From the NCBI RefSeq assembly GCF_001278035.1, contig NZ_CP009452.1:3939501-4003500 (forward strand): 64,000 nucleotides of DNA, given 5' to 3'. The notes beneath the pieces are model-generated. The model made no database searches. It was not told the origin of the DNA and saw only the letters and a program-made list of their open reading frames with translations. Positions 1 through 7,807 of the stretch are shown piece by piece. A program made the translations under genes and the position numbers. Position 1 is the first letter of the stretch. Each line of letters opens with the position of its first letter. The DNA is from Sphingopyxis sp. 113P3 (GTDB taxonomy: Bacteria; Pseudomonadota; Alphaproteobacteria; Sphingomonadales; Sphingomonadaceae).

Positions 1-2
1 GC

Positions 3-941
3 ATCAACATCAACACGATGTGCATGAACATCATCACCGGCATGACCACGGTGCTCGAAAACTTCCAGGCCGAACGCTTCCTCGACCTCATAGAGGAGCA
101 TCGCATCACGACGGTTACGGTCGTGCCGACGATGCTGCGGCGCATCGTCGATGACGTGAAGGCCGGGCACTGGGACATCTCCTCCTTGCGCCAGGTCTGC
201 TACGGCACCATGCCCGCGACGCCCGCATTGATCCGTGAAGCCTACTCGACCCTGAACTGTCAGTTCCTCAACCGCTATGGCGTATCGGAGTCGACCGGCT
301 CGGTTGCGCTGCTGGACGATGTCGGGCATCGTCAGGCGCTCGATGGCGACATCGCCCTGCTTCGCTCGGTCGGCAAGGCGATGCCGCATGCCGACATCCA
401 GATCCGCGATGAAGACGGCAACGAAGTCCCCCGCGGCGAACTCGGTCTGGTGTGGATTGGCGGCGACACGGTCATGCAGGGCTATCTCAACCTGCCCGAG
501 CTCAACGCGAAGACGGTGTTTGGAAAATGGCTCAAGACCGGCGATTTCGGTCGGATGGATGAGCGCGGCTATGTGTTCCTCGGTGACCGTCAGCACAATA
601 TGATCGTGACGGGTGGCTTCAACGTCTATCCGAACGCCGTCGAAAACGCGCTGGCGGAGTTCAAGGGCGTGGGCGAGGTCGCGGTCTTCGGCATGCCGCA
701 TCCGCAATGGGGCGAGGCCGTGGTTGCGGCCGTGACCGTCTCCGGGGAGGCGGACGTGACCCCGGAGGCACTCGATCGCCACTGCCGCGAGAATGTGTCG
801 AAGTTCGAGGTGCCCAAGCACATCGCCATCCTTCCCTCGCTACCGCGCGGCAATACCGACAAAGTCGACAAACGCGCGATTCAGGCGATGTTTGCGGAGC
901 CGGGCAAATTGCCCTGGGCGATCGAGAAGGAGACCGCGTGA
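3..941 (+). CDS. ipfF: Aryl/acyl-CoA ligase, C-terminal part (5' end outside window), IpfF-like
   Basis: This is the C-terminal 312 residues of an AMP-forming acyl-CoA synthetase; the frame is open to the left edge, so the start is missing. It carries the adenylation motif NRYGVSESTG, the conserved WLKTGDFGRMDERGYVFLGD block and the hinge region with GGFNVYPNAVENAL, and ends with a lysine-containing GNTDKVDKRAI tail. The enzyme would activate a carboxylic acid to its CoA thioester using ATP. Its stop overlaps the start of the Rieske alpha gene (GTGATGG), so the two are translationally coupled. The neighbours (dioxygenase alpha and beta, SCPx thiolase, DUF35) match the ipf set for arylacetic acid degradation, which is why an arylacetate is the proposed substrate. 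The ligase assignment is firm; the substrate and the symbol rest on gene set and order only. Confidence 0.85.
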   Translation: MNINTMCMNIITGMTTVLENFQAERFLDLIEEHRITTVTVVPTMLRRIVDDVKAGHWDISSLRQVCYGTMPATPALIREAYSTLNCQFLNRYGVSESTGSVALLDDVGHRQALDGDIALLRSVGKAMPHADIQIRDEDGNEVPRGELGLVWIGGDTVMQGYLNLPELNAKTVFGKWLKTGDFGRMDERGYVFLGDRQHNMIVTGGFNVYPNAVENALAEFKGVGEVAVFGMPHPQWGEAVVAAVTVSGEADVTPEALDRHCRENVSKFEVPKHIAILPSLPRGNTDKVDKRAIQAMFAEPGKLPWAIEKETA

Positions 942-2236
942 TGGCCACAGCACCCGTTATCCCAGCCAGGATCGATTACCGTCATCTTGTCCAGGACGGG
1001 CGGCTTCATGGCTCGCTCTACACCGATCCGGCCATCTTCGCGCAGGAGATGGAAACAATCTTCCACCGCGGCTGGAGCTTCGTCGCCCACGATAGTGAGA
1101 TTCCAAATCGGGGCGACTTCGTCGTTCGCCGTGTCGGCACGCAGTCGCTCATCGCACTGCGCGGTAAGGACGGCGAGGTGAGTGTCTTCTACAATCGCTG
1201 TCCGCATCGCGGCGCGACGCTTTGCCAGACTCCCTCGGGAAATCGCCCGCGCATCACCTGCCCCTATCATGCATGGACTTTCGCGCTGGACGGCCGTTTG
1301 ATCGGCCTGCCCGACGAGGGCGCTTATCCGCCTGATTTCAGCAAGGCCGACGCGGGACTGACGCCCGTCGCGCGAATGGACAGCTATGGCGGATTCATAT
1401 TCGTGAACCTGGTTCCCAACCAGCTGACGCTGCGCGAACATCTTGGTCACGCGACCGAACTCATCGATGCGCTGCTCGGTCTCTCGCCCACCGGGCGGAT
1501 TCAGCTGACCGCCGGCTGGATGAAGCACAAGATGCGGTCGAACTGGAAGATGATCGTCGAGAATCAGGTCGACGGCTATCACGCGCCGATGGTGCACGGT
1601 TCGCTGATCGCGGCCAATCGTACCTTTGCGACGGTCCGTGACCGCAAGCCCACCTCGCCCACGCGCGTCCGCGATTTCGGCATGGGCCATACCGATATCG
1701 ATCACGCCAGCGACTATCGTGCCGCGGGAGATCGCTTGTTCCGTTGGACCGGCGGAATCGAGCCCGAGCGCCTGCCGGTTTATGTCAAGGCGATGAACGA
1801 CGCCTATGGACCTGAGGACGCGCGTCGCCGCCTGATCGAAGGGCCGCCGCATTCAATGCTGTTCCCGAATATATCCCTCGCGGAGATGAACATCATGGTG
1901 ATCGAGCCGATCGGTCCCGATGCGTCGATTCAATATACAACCCCTGTGTTCCTGGAAGGTGCCGACGACCTCAACGCGCGAACATTGCGTCGCTGCGAAG
2001 GAGCGATGGGTCCCGCCGGGTTCTTGATCGCCGACGATGCCGAGATTGGCGAACTCACTCAAATGGGCGTCGCCAACCTGGAGCCCGAATGGATCATCCT
2101 GTCGCGGGGCTTGGGCAAGGAGGAAGTCCTGCCCAATGGCGTGAAGCTGGCGGGATTGATGGATGAAACGAGCCAGCGCGGCTTTTGGAGCCATTATCGG
2201 GAGGTTATGGCTGCATCGCAGGAGATCGTGCATTGA
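941..2236 (+). CDS. ipfA: Rieske aromatic-ring dioxygenase, alpha (large) subunit, IpfA-like
   Basis: The 431-residue protein has the Rieske [2Fe-2S] ligands C87-x-H89 and C107-x2-H110 in NRCPHRG and CPYHAW, and the catalytic-domain motif D211-GYH214-APMVH219 carrying the bridging aspartate and two mononuclear-iron histidines. It would insert O2 into an aromatic ring to give a cis-dihydrodiol, using electrons from a ferredoxin and reductase that are not encoded here. The start at 941 was chosen because its ATG overlaps the ligase stop; the frame extends further upstream but only antisense-like sequence is read there. It is followed directly by the beta subunit. In the ipf system the substrate is the arylacetyl-CoA and oxygenation occurs at the side-chain-bearing carbon; that role is inferred from context. 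Confidence 0.92.
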   Translation: MATAPVIPARIDYRHLVQDGRLHGSLYTDPAIFAQEMETIFHRGWSFVAHDSEIPNRGDFVVRRVGTQSLIALRGKDGEVSVFYNRCPHRGATLCQTPSGNRPRITCPYHAWTFALDGRLIGLPDEGAYPPDFSKADAGLTPVARMDSYGGFIFVNLVPNQLTLREHLGHATELIDALLGLSPTGRIQLTAGWMKHKMRSNWKMIVENQVDGYHAPMVHGSLIAANRTFATVRDRKPTSPTRVRDFGMGHTDIDHASDYRAAGDRLFRWTGGIEPERLPVYVKAMNDAYGPEDARRRLIEGPPHSMLFPNISLAEMNIMVIEPIGPDASIQYTTPVFLEGADDLNARTLRRCEGAMGPAGFLIADDAEIGELTQMGVANLEPEWIILSRGLGKEEVLPNGVKLAGLMDETSQRGFWSHYREVMAASQEIVH

Positions 2237-2736
2237 CCGGTACCCTCCTTGATACCGCTCCGGCGGTCGATGTCGATCCAAAGGCGGTCGAACAGTTCCT
2301 CTATCACGAAGCCCGGCTGCAGGATGAGCACCGCTACGACGACTGGGAAGCGCTTTGGGCAGCCGAAGACATTCTCTATTGGGTTCCGACGCGCGAAGGG
2401 GCGGACCCGACGCGCGAGGTATCGTACATTTATGACAACCGCTCGCGTCTTGCGAGCCGGATCCGTCAGCTCAACACGGGTGTGAGACATTCGCAGGCGC
2501 CGCAGTCTCGGCTGCGGCGTTTGATCTCCAACATCGAGATCGGTGCGAGCGACGGCGGTGTCGCCGTCGAATCCAATTTCATGCTGGTCGAATCGCGCCG
2601 CGCGCTAATGACGATCTGGGCGGGGCGAACCGCGCATCTGCTCCAGCGATCGAACGGCAGCTTCAAGATCAAGCGCAAGGTCGTAACCCTGGTCAATTGC
2701 GAGGAAGCCATCGGCAATCTCGCATTCCTCGTTTAG
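2233..2736 (+). CDS. ipfB: Rieske dioxygenase, beta (small) subunit, IpfB-like
   Basis: This 167-residue protein belongs to the ring-hydroxylating dioxygenase beta-subunit family (SnoaL-like fold), shown by EQFLYHEARLQDEHRYDDW near the N-terminus and the arrangement LWAAEDILYWVP. It has a structural role in the alpha3beta3 oxygenase. A TTG start at 2233 is proposed because an AGGAG sits at 2220-2224, eight bases upstream, and the TTG overlaps the alpha-subunit TGA stop; an ATG further upstream at 2185 lies inside the alpha gene without a ribosome site. The family length is about 160-190 residues, which fits. Alpha and beta together form a standard two-subunit oxygenase. Confidence 0.88.
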   Translation: MTGTLLDTAPAVDVDPKAVEQFLYHEARLQDEHRYDDWEALWAAEDILYWVPTREGADPTREVSYIYDNRSRLASRIRQLNTGVRHSQAPQSRLRRLISNIEIGASDGGVAVESNFMLVESRRALMTIWAGRTAHLLQRSNGSFKIKRKVVTLVNCEEAIGNLAFLV

Positions 2737-2740
2737 CCGC

Positions 2741-3922
2741 GTGAAACCCCAGCTCGACGCGGCAATCGTCGGCCTGGGCCTGACAGGCTTGACGCGAACG
2801 GAGTCCCGTTCGGCAGCCGAGCTTGCGCGCCTCGCGGTGATCGCGGCGGCCGACGATGCGGGCATCGGAATTTCCGGCATCGATGGCCTGATCCTTTGCC
2901 GCTCCGGCGGCGCGAGCGACGCGGTGCTCGGACTCGATCTGCAGCGCGCGCTCGGCCTGCGCGAACTCAAGCTCAACCGCATCGTCCTGTGCGAAGGCGC
3001 AAGCGCGCTTGCCGCGATCCAGACGGCAGCGCTGGCGGTTTCCGCGGGGATGGCAACCAACGTCGCCTGCGTCTTCGCCGACGCACCCGTGACACCGGGT
3101 ACCCGGATAAGCACCGCATTCGGCCGGCAGAAAACCGGCATGGGAATGGAGGGGCTTCGCTACACTGCCGGCTTGTTCGGCGGCGCCGCGGTCCATGCGC
3201 TCAGCGCGCAGCGCTATCTGGCGCTCCACGGCTTGAGCGAGGATGTGCTCGCCGATGTGGCGATAACGACGCGCGCCTGGGCGAGCCTGAACCCCCACGC
3301 CTCCTATCGCAAGCCGTTGAGCCGCAGTGATTATTTCTCGGCCCGCTATATCGCCGACCCATTGCGACTCTTCGATTGCGCGGCCCCGGTCAATGGCGCG
3401 ATTGCAGTGGTCGTGACCACGGGGGCCCGTGCCGCTGACGGCGCCCAGCCTGCCGTGCGGATTCTCGCTTATGCCGAAGGGCATCCCGGCGCTCCCGACC
3501 GGCAAGGCTTCGACCGGGCGCTGACCCATGGTGGCGCGCTCGCCGCCAAGACAATGTTCGAAAGGACCGGGCTGACGCCCGCAGACATCGATATCTGCGA
3601 GTTCTACGATGCCTTCAGTATCATGCCGCTGCTCGCGCTGGAGAGCTATGGCTTCTATCCGCCGGGTCACGCTTGCAATGCCTATGCACAAGGAGCAGCG
3701 GCGCCCGGCGGAACGGCCATGCCGATCAACACGGGCGGGGGGCATCTTTCGGGCTACTATCTCCAAGGCATGACACCCGTGGCCGAAGCCGTGTTTCAGG
3801 CGCGTCGTGCCGCGGGCGATCGCCAGTGCGCGCGCGCGCGGACCATCCTTGTGACCAACGAAGGCGGCAGGCTCGACTATCATGCCGGAATGATTTTCGG
3901 CTCGGCGGGGCAATGGCTATGA
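2741..3922 (+). CDS. ipfD: SCPx-type thiolase-like protein (lipid-transfer type), IpfD-like
   Basis: The 393-residue protein is a thiolase-fold protein of the SCPx/Ltp type. It starts with GTG at 2741. At the place where classical thiolases have the nucleophilic cysteine it reads EGASALAA, so it probably does not run a Claisen thiolysis. It keeps the C-terminal tyrosine-containing ICEFYDAFSI and the GGGHLSGYY segment typical of Ltp retro-aldolases that work with a DUF35 partner. The next gene is exactly such a partner and overlaps by four bases. In ipf systems this protein removes the acyl side chain of the oxygenated arylacetyl-CoA, releasing a catechol. Family placement is strong; chemistry and substrate are inferred. 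Confidence 0.85.
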   Translation: MKPQLDAAIVGLGLTGLTRTESRSAAELARLAVIAAADDAGIGISGIDGLILCRSGGASDAVLGLDLQRALGLRELKLNRIVLCEGASALAAIQTAALAVSAGMATNVACVFADAPVTPGTRISTAFGRQKTGMGMEGLRYTAGLFGGAAVHALSAQRYLALHGLSEDVLADVAITTRAWASLNPHASYRKPLSRSDYFSARYIADPLRLFDCAAPVNGAIAVVVTTGARAADGAQPAVRILAYAEGHPGAPDRQGFDRALTHGGALAAKTMFERTGLTPADIDICEFYDAFSIMPLLALESYGFYPPGHACNAYAQGAAAPGGTAMPINTGGGHLSGYYLQGMTPVAEAVFQARRAAGDRQCARARTILVTNEGGRLDYHAGMIFGSAGQWL

Positions 3923-4323
3923 CATCAACGCCCGTTCCTGGGGCCGACCCCGCATCGGCTCACTTCTTCCATTCGCTGGACGAAGGGCGGCTCGATCTGC
4001 TGGTGTGCCGACAATGCGGAACGGCCCATCTCGCGATATCGGTGTGCGATGTATGCGGAAGCATCGATTTCTCGTCCGAACCCGCGAGCGGCATCGGCAT
4101 CATCTACAGCTTCACGCGCGTGCATATCGCCCACCATCCCGCCTTTGCCGATCAGTTGCCCTTTTGCGGCGGCATCGTCGAGCTGGCGGAAGGCCCGCGC
4201 CTGTTTGCGCCCCTGCTCGGCGAAGAGCCAATTTCGGTGGGAGCACCTGCAATATTCGAATGGCAGCAGATCGACGGCCGGGGCTTCGCCGCGTTTCGCG
4301 TGTCGGCTGCAGCACCGCAATGA
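3919..4323 (+). CDS. ipfE: DUF35 OB-fold / zinc-ribbon partner of the thiolase, IpfE-like
   Basis: This 134-residue protein has a rubredoxin-like zinc ribbon with C30-x2-C33 and C43-x2-C46 followed by an OB-fold region (GIIYSFTRVHI onward), the DUF35 architecture. DUF35 proteins bind acyl-CoA and form complexes with Ltp/SCPx thiolase-like partners. The ATG at 3919 overlaps the thiolase stop (ATGA) and has a GGCGGGG at 3904-3910 in proper spacing; an ATG at 3913 is possible but too close to that site. Its adjacency to the IpfD-like gene fits a two-protein deacylating complex. Confidence 0.88.
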   Translation: MTSTPVPGADPASAHFFHSLDEGRLDLLVCRQCGTAHLAISVCDVCGSIDFSSEPASGIGIIYSFTRVHIAHHPAFADQLPFCGGIVELAEGPRLFAPLLGEEPISVGAPAIFEWQQIDGRGFAAFRVSAAAPQ

Positions 4324-4724
4324 AGATCGACAGGATCGATCACATCGTCCTCACGGTCGCTTCGATCGAGAGCACGTGCGATTTCTATCAGCACGTGCTC
4401 GGCTTCGAACGGCATTCGCCTGCCGGCAAGCCGATCTCGCTCCACTTCGGCCGCCAGAAGATCAATTTGCACCAGGCCGACCGCACCTTCGATCCCAAGG
4501 CAAGGCACCCGACTGCCGGCGCAGCCGATTTCTGCCTGATTGCGCTCGAACCGATCGAAGCGGTTGTGGTTCATCTCGAGCGGCACGGCGTCGCGATCGA
4601 AAAGGGCCCCGTTGCGCGCACCGGCGCGGTCGGCCCGATGGATTCGGTCTATTTTCGCGATCCCGATGGCAACCTGGTCGAAGTCAGCCACTACCGAACG
4701 GCGGAGGACCAGACCGTCCGCTGA
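4320..4724 (+). CDS. VOC-superfamily (glyoxalase/bleomycin-resistance-like) protein
   Basis: This 134-residue single-domain protein has the vicinal-oxygen-chelate pattern: IDHIVLTVASIESTCDFYQ at the N-terminus with a candidate metal histidine H8, a central LHFGRQKINLH strand, and the terminal FRDPDGNLVEVS with candidate metal ligand E121. Members include small dioxygenases, epimerases and glyoxalases, so the reaction cannot be named. Its ATG overlaps the DUF35 stop (ATGA), making it the last gene of the ipf-like operon, and a role on a pathway intermediate is likely. Its 3' end overlaps the convergent phosphotransferase-like gene by about 40 bases. Confidence 0.8.
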   Translation: MKIDRIDHIVLTVASIESTCDFYQHVLGFERHSPAGKPISLHFGRQKINLHQADRTFDPKARHPTAGAADFCLIALEPIEAVVVHLERHGVAIEKGPVARTGAVGPMDSVYFRDPDGNLVEVSHYRTAEDQTVR

Positions 4725-5826
4725 ACCCCGTCGGCAGGCCGCGGTGCGCAACGAAATCCGGCGACAGCGGCGGCACGGCCAGTCCGAGCCGCTCGGCAAT
4801 GATCTGTGTCGCGGTATTTGCATGCGCCATTCGCGTGGTCGGCGGCAGACGCCCGCTCTCAACGCCGATGTCCGTCGCACGTATCAAGGTCGTGGCGATG
4901 AAGAAGGCGCCAAGCACCATATAATAGTCGAGGTCGTGCAATTCCCGGCCGCTTTTCCGGCAATAATGTTCGACCACGTCCCTCTCATCGGGCCAGCCGG
5001 CGGAGCGTTCGACGCCGATCATCTCGGCGTGAAAGCTGTCCATCATAATCCAATACCCAACATCCAACGCCGGCGGGCCTATGAATGCCCCTTCCCAGTC
5101 CAGCACAGCTGCGATCGATTGGTCTGCGGCAAACAGGATGTTACCGGGCCGGGCATCGCCCCATAGCAGCACGTCGCCATCGTCGCGCAGCGACCCTCGC
5201 GCCTGCAACAGATAGTCGAGCGCTTGATCCGTAAGCGGGAATGGCCGCCCGCGCGCCGCCCAACCGTACCAACTCGCCAGCTGTCGGAGGTGTCTGTCGA
5301 TCCCTACATCCTGCATCTCGCTCCCCGTCAGGAAGCCATGCGACCGGCGCCAGTCGACCGCATGTATTCCGACCACAGCGTCGAGTCCGTTGAAGGCCAG
5401 GGTTCGTCGCTGGTCGGGAGTAAGCTCGGTCAGCAGGCCGCGCATGTGCATCGATGGCCGGCCCAGCGGTGAGCGTCCCTCGACATGCCGCATGAGCAGA
5501 AACGGCGCGCCTAGCACTGCACCACTCGGCTCGACGCCCATCATTGGCGCGACCGGCACATCGCTGTGCTTCGCCACGGCATCGATCACGCGATATTCGC
5601 GAACGATATCCGGCTTGAGGAAGAGCTGCTTGCCGCGTTGCTCGAAACGGATGACATACGCGGTCTCCGCCGCGTCCGCCGACGTCCGGGCTATGAGCTT
5701 GAGCAATTCGCTCGACTGGCCACCCATGAGCGGATCGAGCGATAGAATCTCGCTTTGGAAGCCGAACAGGGGTTGTTCACGGAGCCAGGCGGCCAATCGC
5801 GCCCTTTGCTCAGTCGAGATGTTCAT
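4684..5826 (-). CDS. Aminoglycoside-phosphotransferase-fold kinase-like protein
   Basis: The 380-residue protein has the APH/choline-kinase fold. The catalytic loop reads LLWGDARPGNILF, with the Asp and Asn of the HxDxxxxN pattern but Trp-Gly in place of His-Gly, and the metal-binding AVLDWEGA follows. Relatives are common in acyl-CoA catabolic clusters (the ACAD10/11 phosphotransferase type that phosphorylates 4-hydroxyacyl-CoA), which is the most useful guess here. The start at 5826 (MNISTEQRARLAAW) lies inside the end of the upstream reductase gene, a 17-base overlap. The extra upstream ATG would give an unlike N-terminal extension. It closes a three-gene minus-strand operon. Confidence 0.8.
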   Translation of the reverse strand: MNISTEQRARLAAWLREQPLFGFQSEILSLDPLMGGQSSELLKLIARTSADAAETAYVIRFEQRGKQLFLKPDIVREYRVIDAVAKHSDVPVAPMMGVEPSGAVLGAPFLLMRHVEGRSPLGRPSMHMRGLLTELTPDQRRTLAFNGLDAVVGIHAVDWRRSHGFLTGSEMQDVGIDRHLRQLASWYGWAARGRPFPLTDQALDYLLQARGSLRDDGDVLLWGDARPGNILFAADQSIAAVLDWEGAFIGPPALDVGYWIMMDSFHAEMIGVERSAGWPDERDVVEHYCRKSGRELHDLDYYMVLGAFFIATTLIRATDIGVESGRLPPTTRMAHANTATQIIAERLGLAVPPLSPDFVAHRGLPTGFSGRSGPPPFGSG

Positions 5827-6760
5827 CGCAAACCTTGATGACGATCTTGGCATGCGGGCTGCCGCACTGCGCCTCCCATGCGGCTCCAACGTCCTCCAAG
5901 TCGTAGGTTAGGGTGTCGATGGTCCAATTGCCGGTCTTGGCGTAGGCAAGCAGCCGCTCGAACGCCGCCTGCCGCTCCGCCGCAGGCCGGATCAGTTCGC
6001 CGGTATCGACGCCGTGATGATGGCGGCGGCGCAACTCGGTGAGCGTGAGGGTCATCGTCCGTCCTGCGCGTGTGCCGATGCTCATCAGCCGTCCGCCCTC
6101 GGCGACTGAGCGCATCGCCGCCTCGGCGGGCGCGCCGAACAGGGGATCTAGTACCACGTCGTATCCGCGCTCGCCCTTTTCCGCCGCCAGCGCGGAATCG
6201 TCATCCCCCTGTCCAAGCTGCACGACGGCATCGAGAACTCCATGATCCTTCATCCGTTCGAGCGCGGGCAACGAGCGCGCTGCCCCGACCACCGCGCCCG
6301 CGCCAAGTTGCCGCGCAACCAACGCACCGATCTGCCCGACCGGTCCTGTCGCGCCGAGGATCAGCACCCGCTCACCCGGCCGGATCTTCGCTTCTTCCAG
6401 CGGAATCAGCGCACCGAGCCCCGCGAGCGCCAAGGCGATCACCTGTTGCGGATCGGCATCGTCGGGGATCGGCCAGATCTCCGCCTCCGGCACGACCGTG
6501 ATTTCGGACATCGCGCCCTGCTGCGGGATTGAATGGCCGAAATAGACCCGCCGACCATCATCGAGCAAACCTATTCCCTCCCCGCCGATAATGTAGGGAA
6601 ATACAGGATTCTTGTAGATCCCCCGAACGCGCAGCACGTCGGTTGGCTGAAGCCCCGCCCACTGAACCTTGATCCGCAAGGCTCCGTCGGTCTCGACCGG
6701 TTCCGGAACATCGGTAAAATAGGGCTTGGTATTGAGCGCATCCACCACCGCGGCTCGCAT
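5810..6760 (-). CDS. Zinc-independent medium-chain dehydrogenase/reductase (quinone oxidoreductase type)
   Basis: This 316-residue protein has an N-terminal GroES-like domain (IGGEGIGLLDDGRRVYF) and a Rossmann domain with the NADPH motif LILGATGPVGQIGALVARQLGA. No zinc-binding cysteine set is visible, which places it with quinone oxidoreductases and enoyl reductases rather than alcohol dehydrogenases. A GGAGGAG lies just upstream of the ATG at 6760. It sits between an epimerase-like gene and a phosphotransferase-like gene transcribed in the same direction. Its substrate is unknown; a reduction of an unsaturated carbonyl in catabolism is plausible. Confidence 0.85.
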   Translation of the reverse strand: MRAAVVDALNTKPYFTDVPEPVETDGALRIKVQWAGLQPTDVLRVRGIYKNPVFPYIIGGEGIGLLDDGRRVYFGHSIPQQGAMSEITVVPEAEIWPIPDDADPQQVIALALAGLGALIPLEEAKIRPGERVLILGATGPVGQIGALVARQLGAGAVVGAARSLPALERMKDHGVLDAVVQLGQGDDDSALAAEKGERGYDVVLDPLFGAPAEAAMRSVAEGGRLMSIGTRAGRTMTLTLTELRRRHHHGVDTGELIRPAAERQAAFERLLAYAKTGNWTIDTLTYDLEDVGAAWEAQCGSPHAKIVIKVCDEHLD

Positions 6761-6794
6761 GTCGATCTCCTCCAGATTTGGGCGGACCGCCGCT

Positions 6795-7688
6795 TCACCC
6801 GGCGCGATAGGCGGGATGCGGCACGTCCGACAGCATATCGAGATGGCAGGGCGCCCAGCCGAGCTCGCGGCGCGTTCGCGGTGCGCGCGATCGGCTGCAC
6901 GTGCTCATGATGATGAGAGCCAGGAATTTGCCCCAGATCGCCTCCGCTTCCTCGAAACCGACGCTACGAACCCCGCAACCAAGCTCCCGGGCCACACGCT
7001 CCGCCAGCACGCGATGCGGGACCTCGCCGGCAACGGCGTGATAGAGCGCCCCGCTCACGCCGCGATCGAGCGCCAGAGCGTAGACCCCGGCCAGATCCTC
7101 GACATGCACGTTGGAATACAGGTTCAGGCCGCGCCCGAGATAGCAGACATCGCCGGTCTTGTGCGCCGAGTCGTAGAATGCCTCGATCAGGCCGCAGCCG
7201 CCATTGCCCCAGATCATTGGCGGGCGCACGACCATCGCTCTCACATCACGGCCGGCGGCTTCCCGCACCAGCCGCTCGGTCTCGACGCGTCGTCCGAGCC
7301 ATTTGGACGGCACGAATTGGTCGTCCTCGGCGAAACTGTCCTCGCTCCAGTCGCCGTCCGTTTTCTGGCTGAGCACCCCGGTGCCCGATGTGAAGAGCAA
7401 CGACTTGCCGCTGCCCGCGAGGCACGCCGTCAGCGCGGACATGGCCTGATGCTCGGGCTCGAGCAGCAGCTGAGCTGCATAGACGATAGCGTCGGCATCG
7501 GTCAGCGCTTCGTCCAGCGTCTCCGGGCGATCGAGGTCGGCGAGAATCGGCCGAGCCCCCAATTCTTCGATGCTCCCCGCTTTGGAAGGCGCGCGCGCCG
7601 TTCCCGATACGTCATGCCCGTCCTGCACCAAGCGACGGACGATATGCGATCCGACATAGCCGGTTGCGCCGATCACCAGAACCTTCAT
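6795..7688 (-). CDS. NAD-dependent epimerase/dehydratase-family protein
   Basis: The 297-residue protein begins MKVLVIGATGYVGSHIVRRL, the extended-SDR dinucleotide motif GxTGxxG, and ends with TRRELGWAP, a frequent C-terminal signature of the family. A segment with LNLYSNVHVEDLAGVYALAL matches the usual region where such proteins contact the sugar or small substrate. The start at 7688 was preferred over an upstream ATG at 7724, which adds residues before the first beta strand. It is the first gene of the minus-strand operon and is divergent from an MFS transporter. The reaction is not known. Confidence 0.83.
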   Translation of the reverse strand: MKVLVIGATGYVGSHIVRRLVQDGHDVSGTARAPSKAGSIEELGARPILADLDRPETLDEALTDADAIVYAAQLLLEPEHQAMSALTACLAGSGKSLLFTSGTGVLSQKTDGDWSEDSFAEDDQFVPSKWLGRRVETERLVREAAGRDVRAMVVRPPMIWGNGGCGLIEAFYDSAHKTGDVCYLGRGLNLYSNVHVEDLAGVYALALDRGVSGALYHAVAGEVPHRVLAERVARELGCGVRSVGFEEAEAIWGKFLALIIMSTCSRSRAPRTRRELGWAPCHLDMLSDVPHPAYRAG

Positions 7689-7807
7689 GGCTATGCTGGT
7701 GTCGTTGATCGGCCCCTTGCTCAAGACCCTGCGAAGGGACTGTTGATTGCGCGCTGGCTAGGCGACAGGTCCTCCGTTCGCATATATCGAGATTGAGGAA
7801 GGCCGCG
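7689..7807. promoter_or_regulatory. Divergent intergenic region between epimerase-like gene and MFS gene
   Basis: This 119-base gap must hold the promoters of both the minus-strand epimerase operon and the plus-strand transporter/CoA-ligase operon. A GAGGAAGG at 7795-7802 is the ribosome site of the transporter start at 7808. No clear operator was recognised. Confidence 0.4.

Noticed and set aside
2741..3922. Classical biosynthetic or degradative thiolase
   Set aside because: The nucleophilic cysteine region is absent and a DUF35 partner follows, so an SCPx/Ltp-type aldolase role is preferred.
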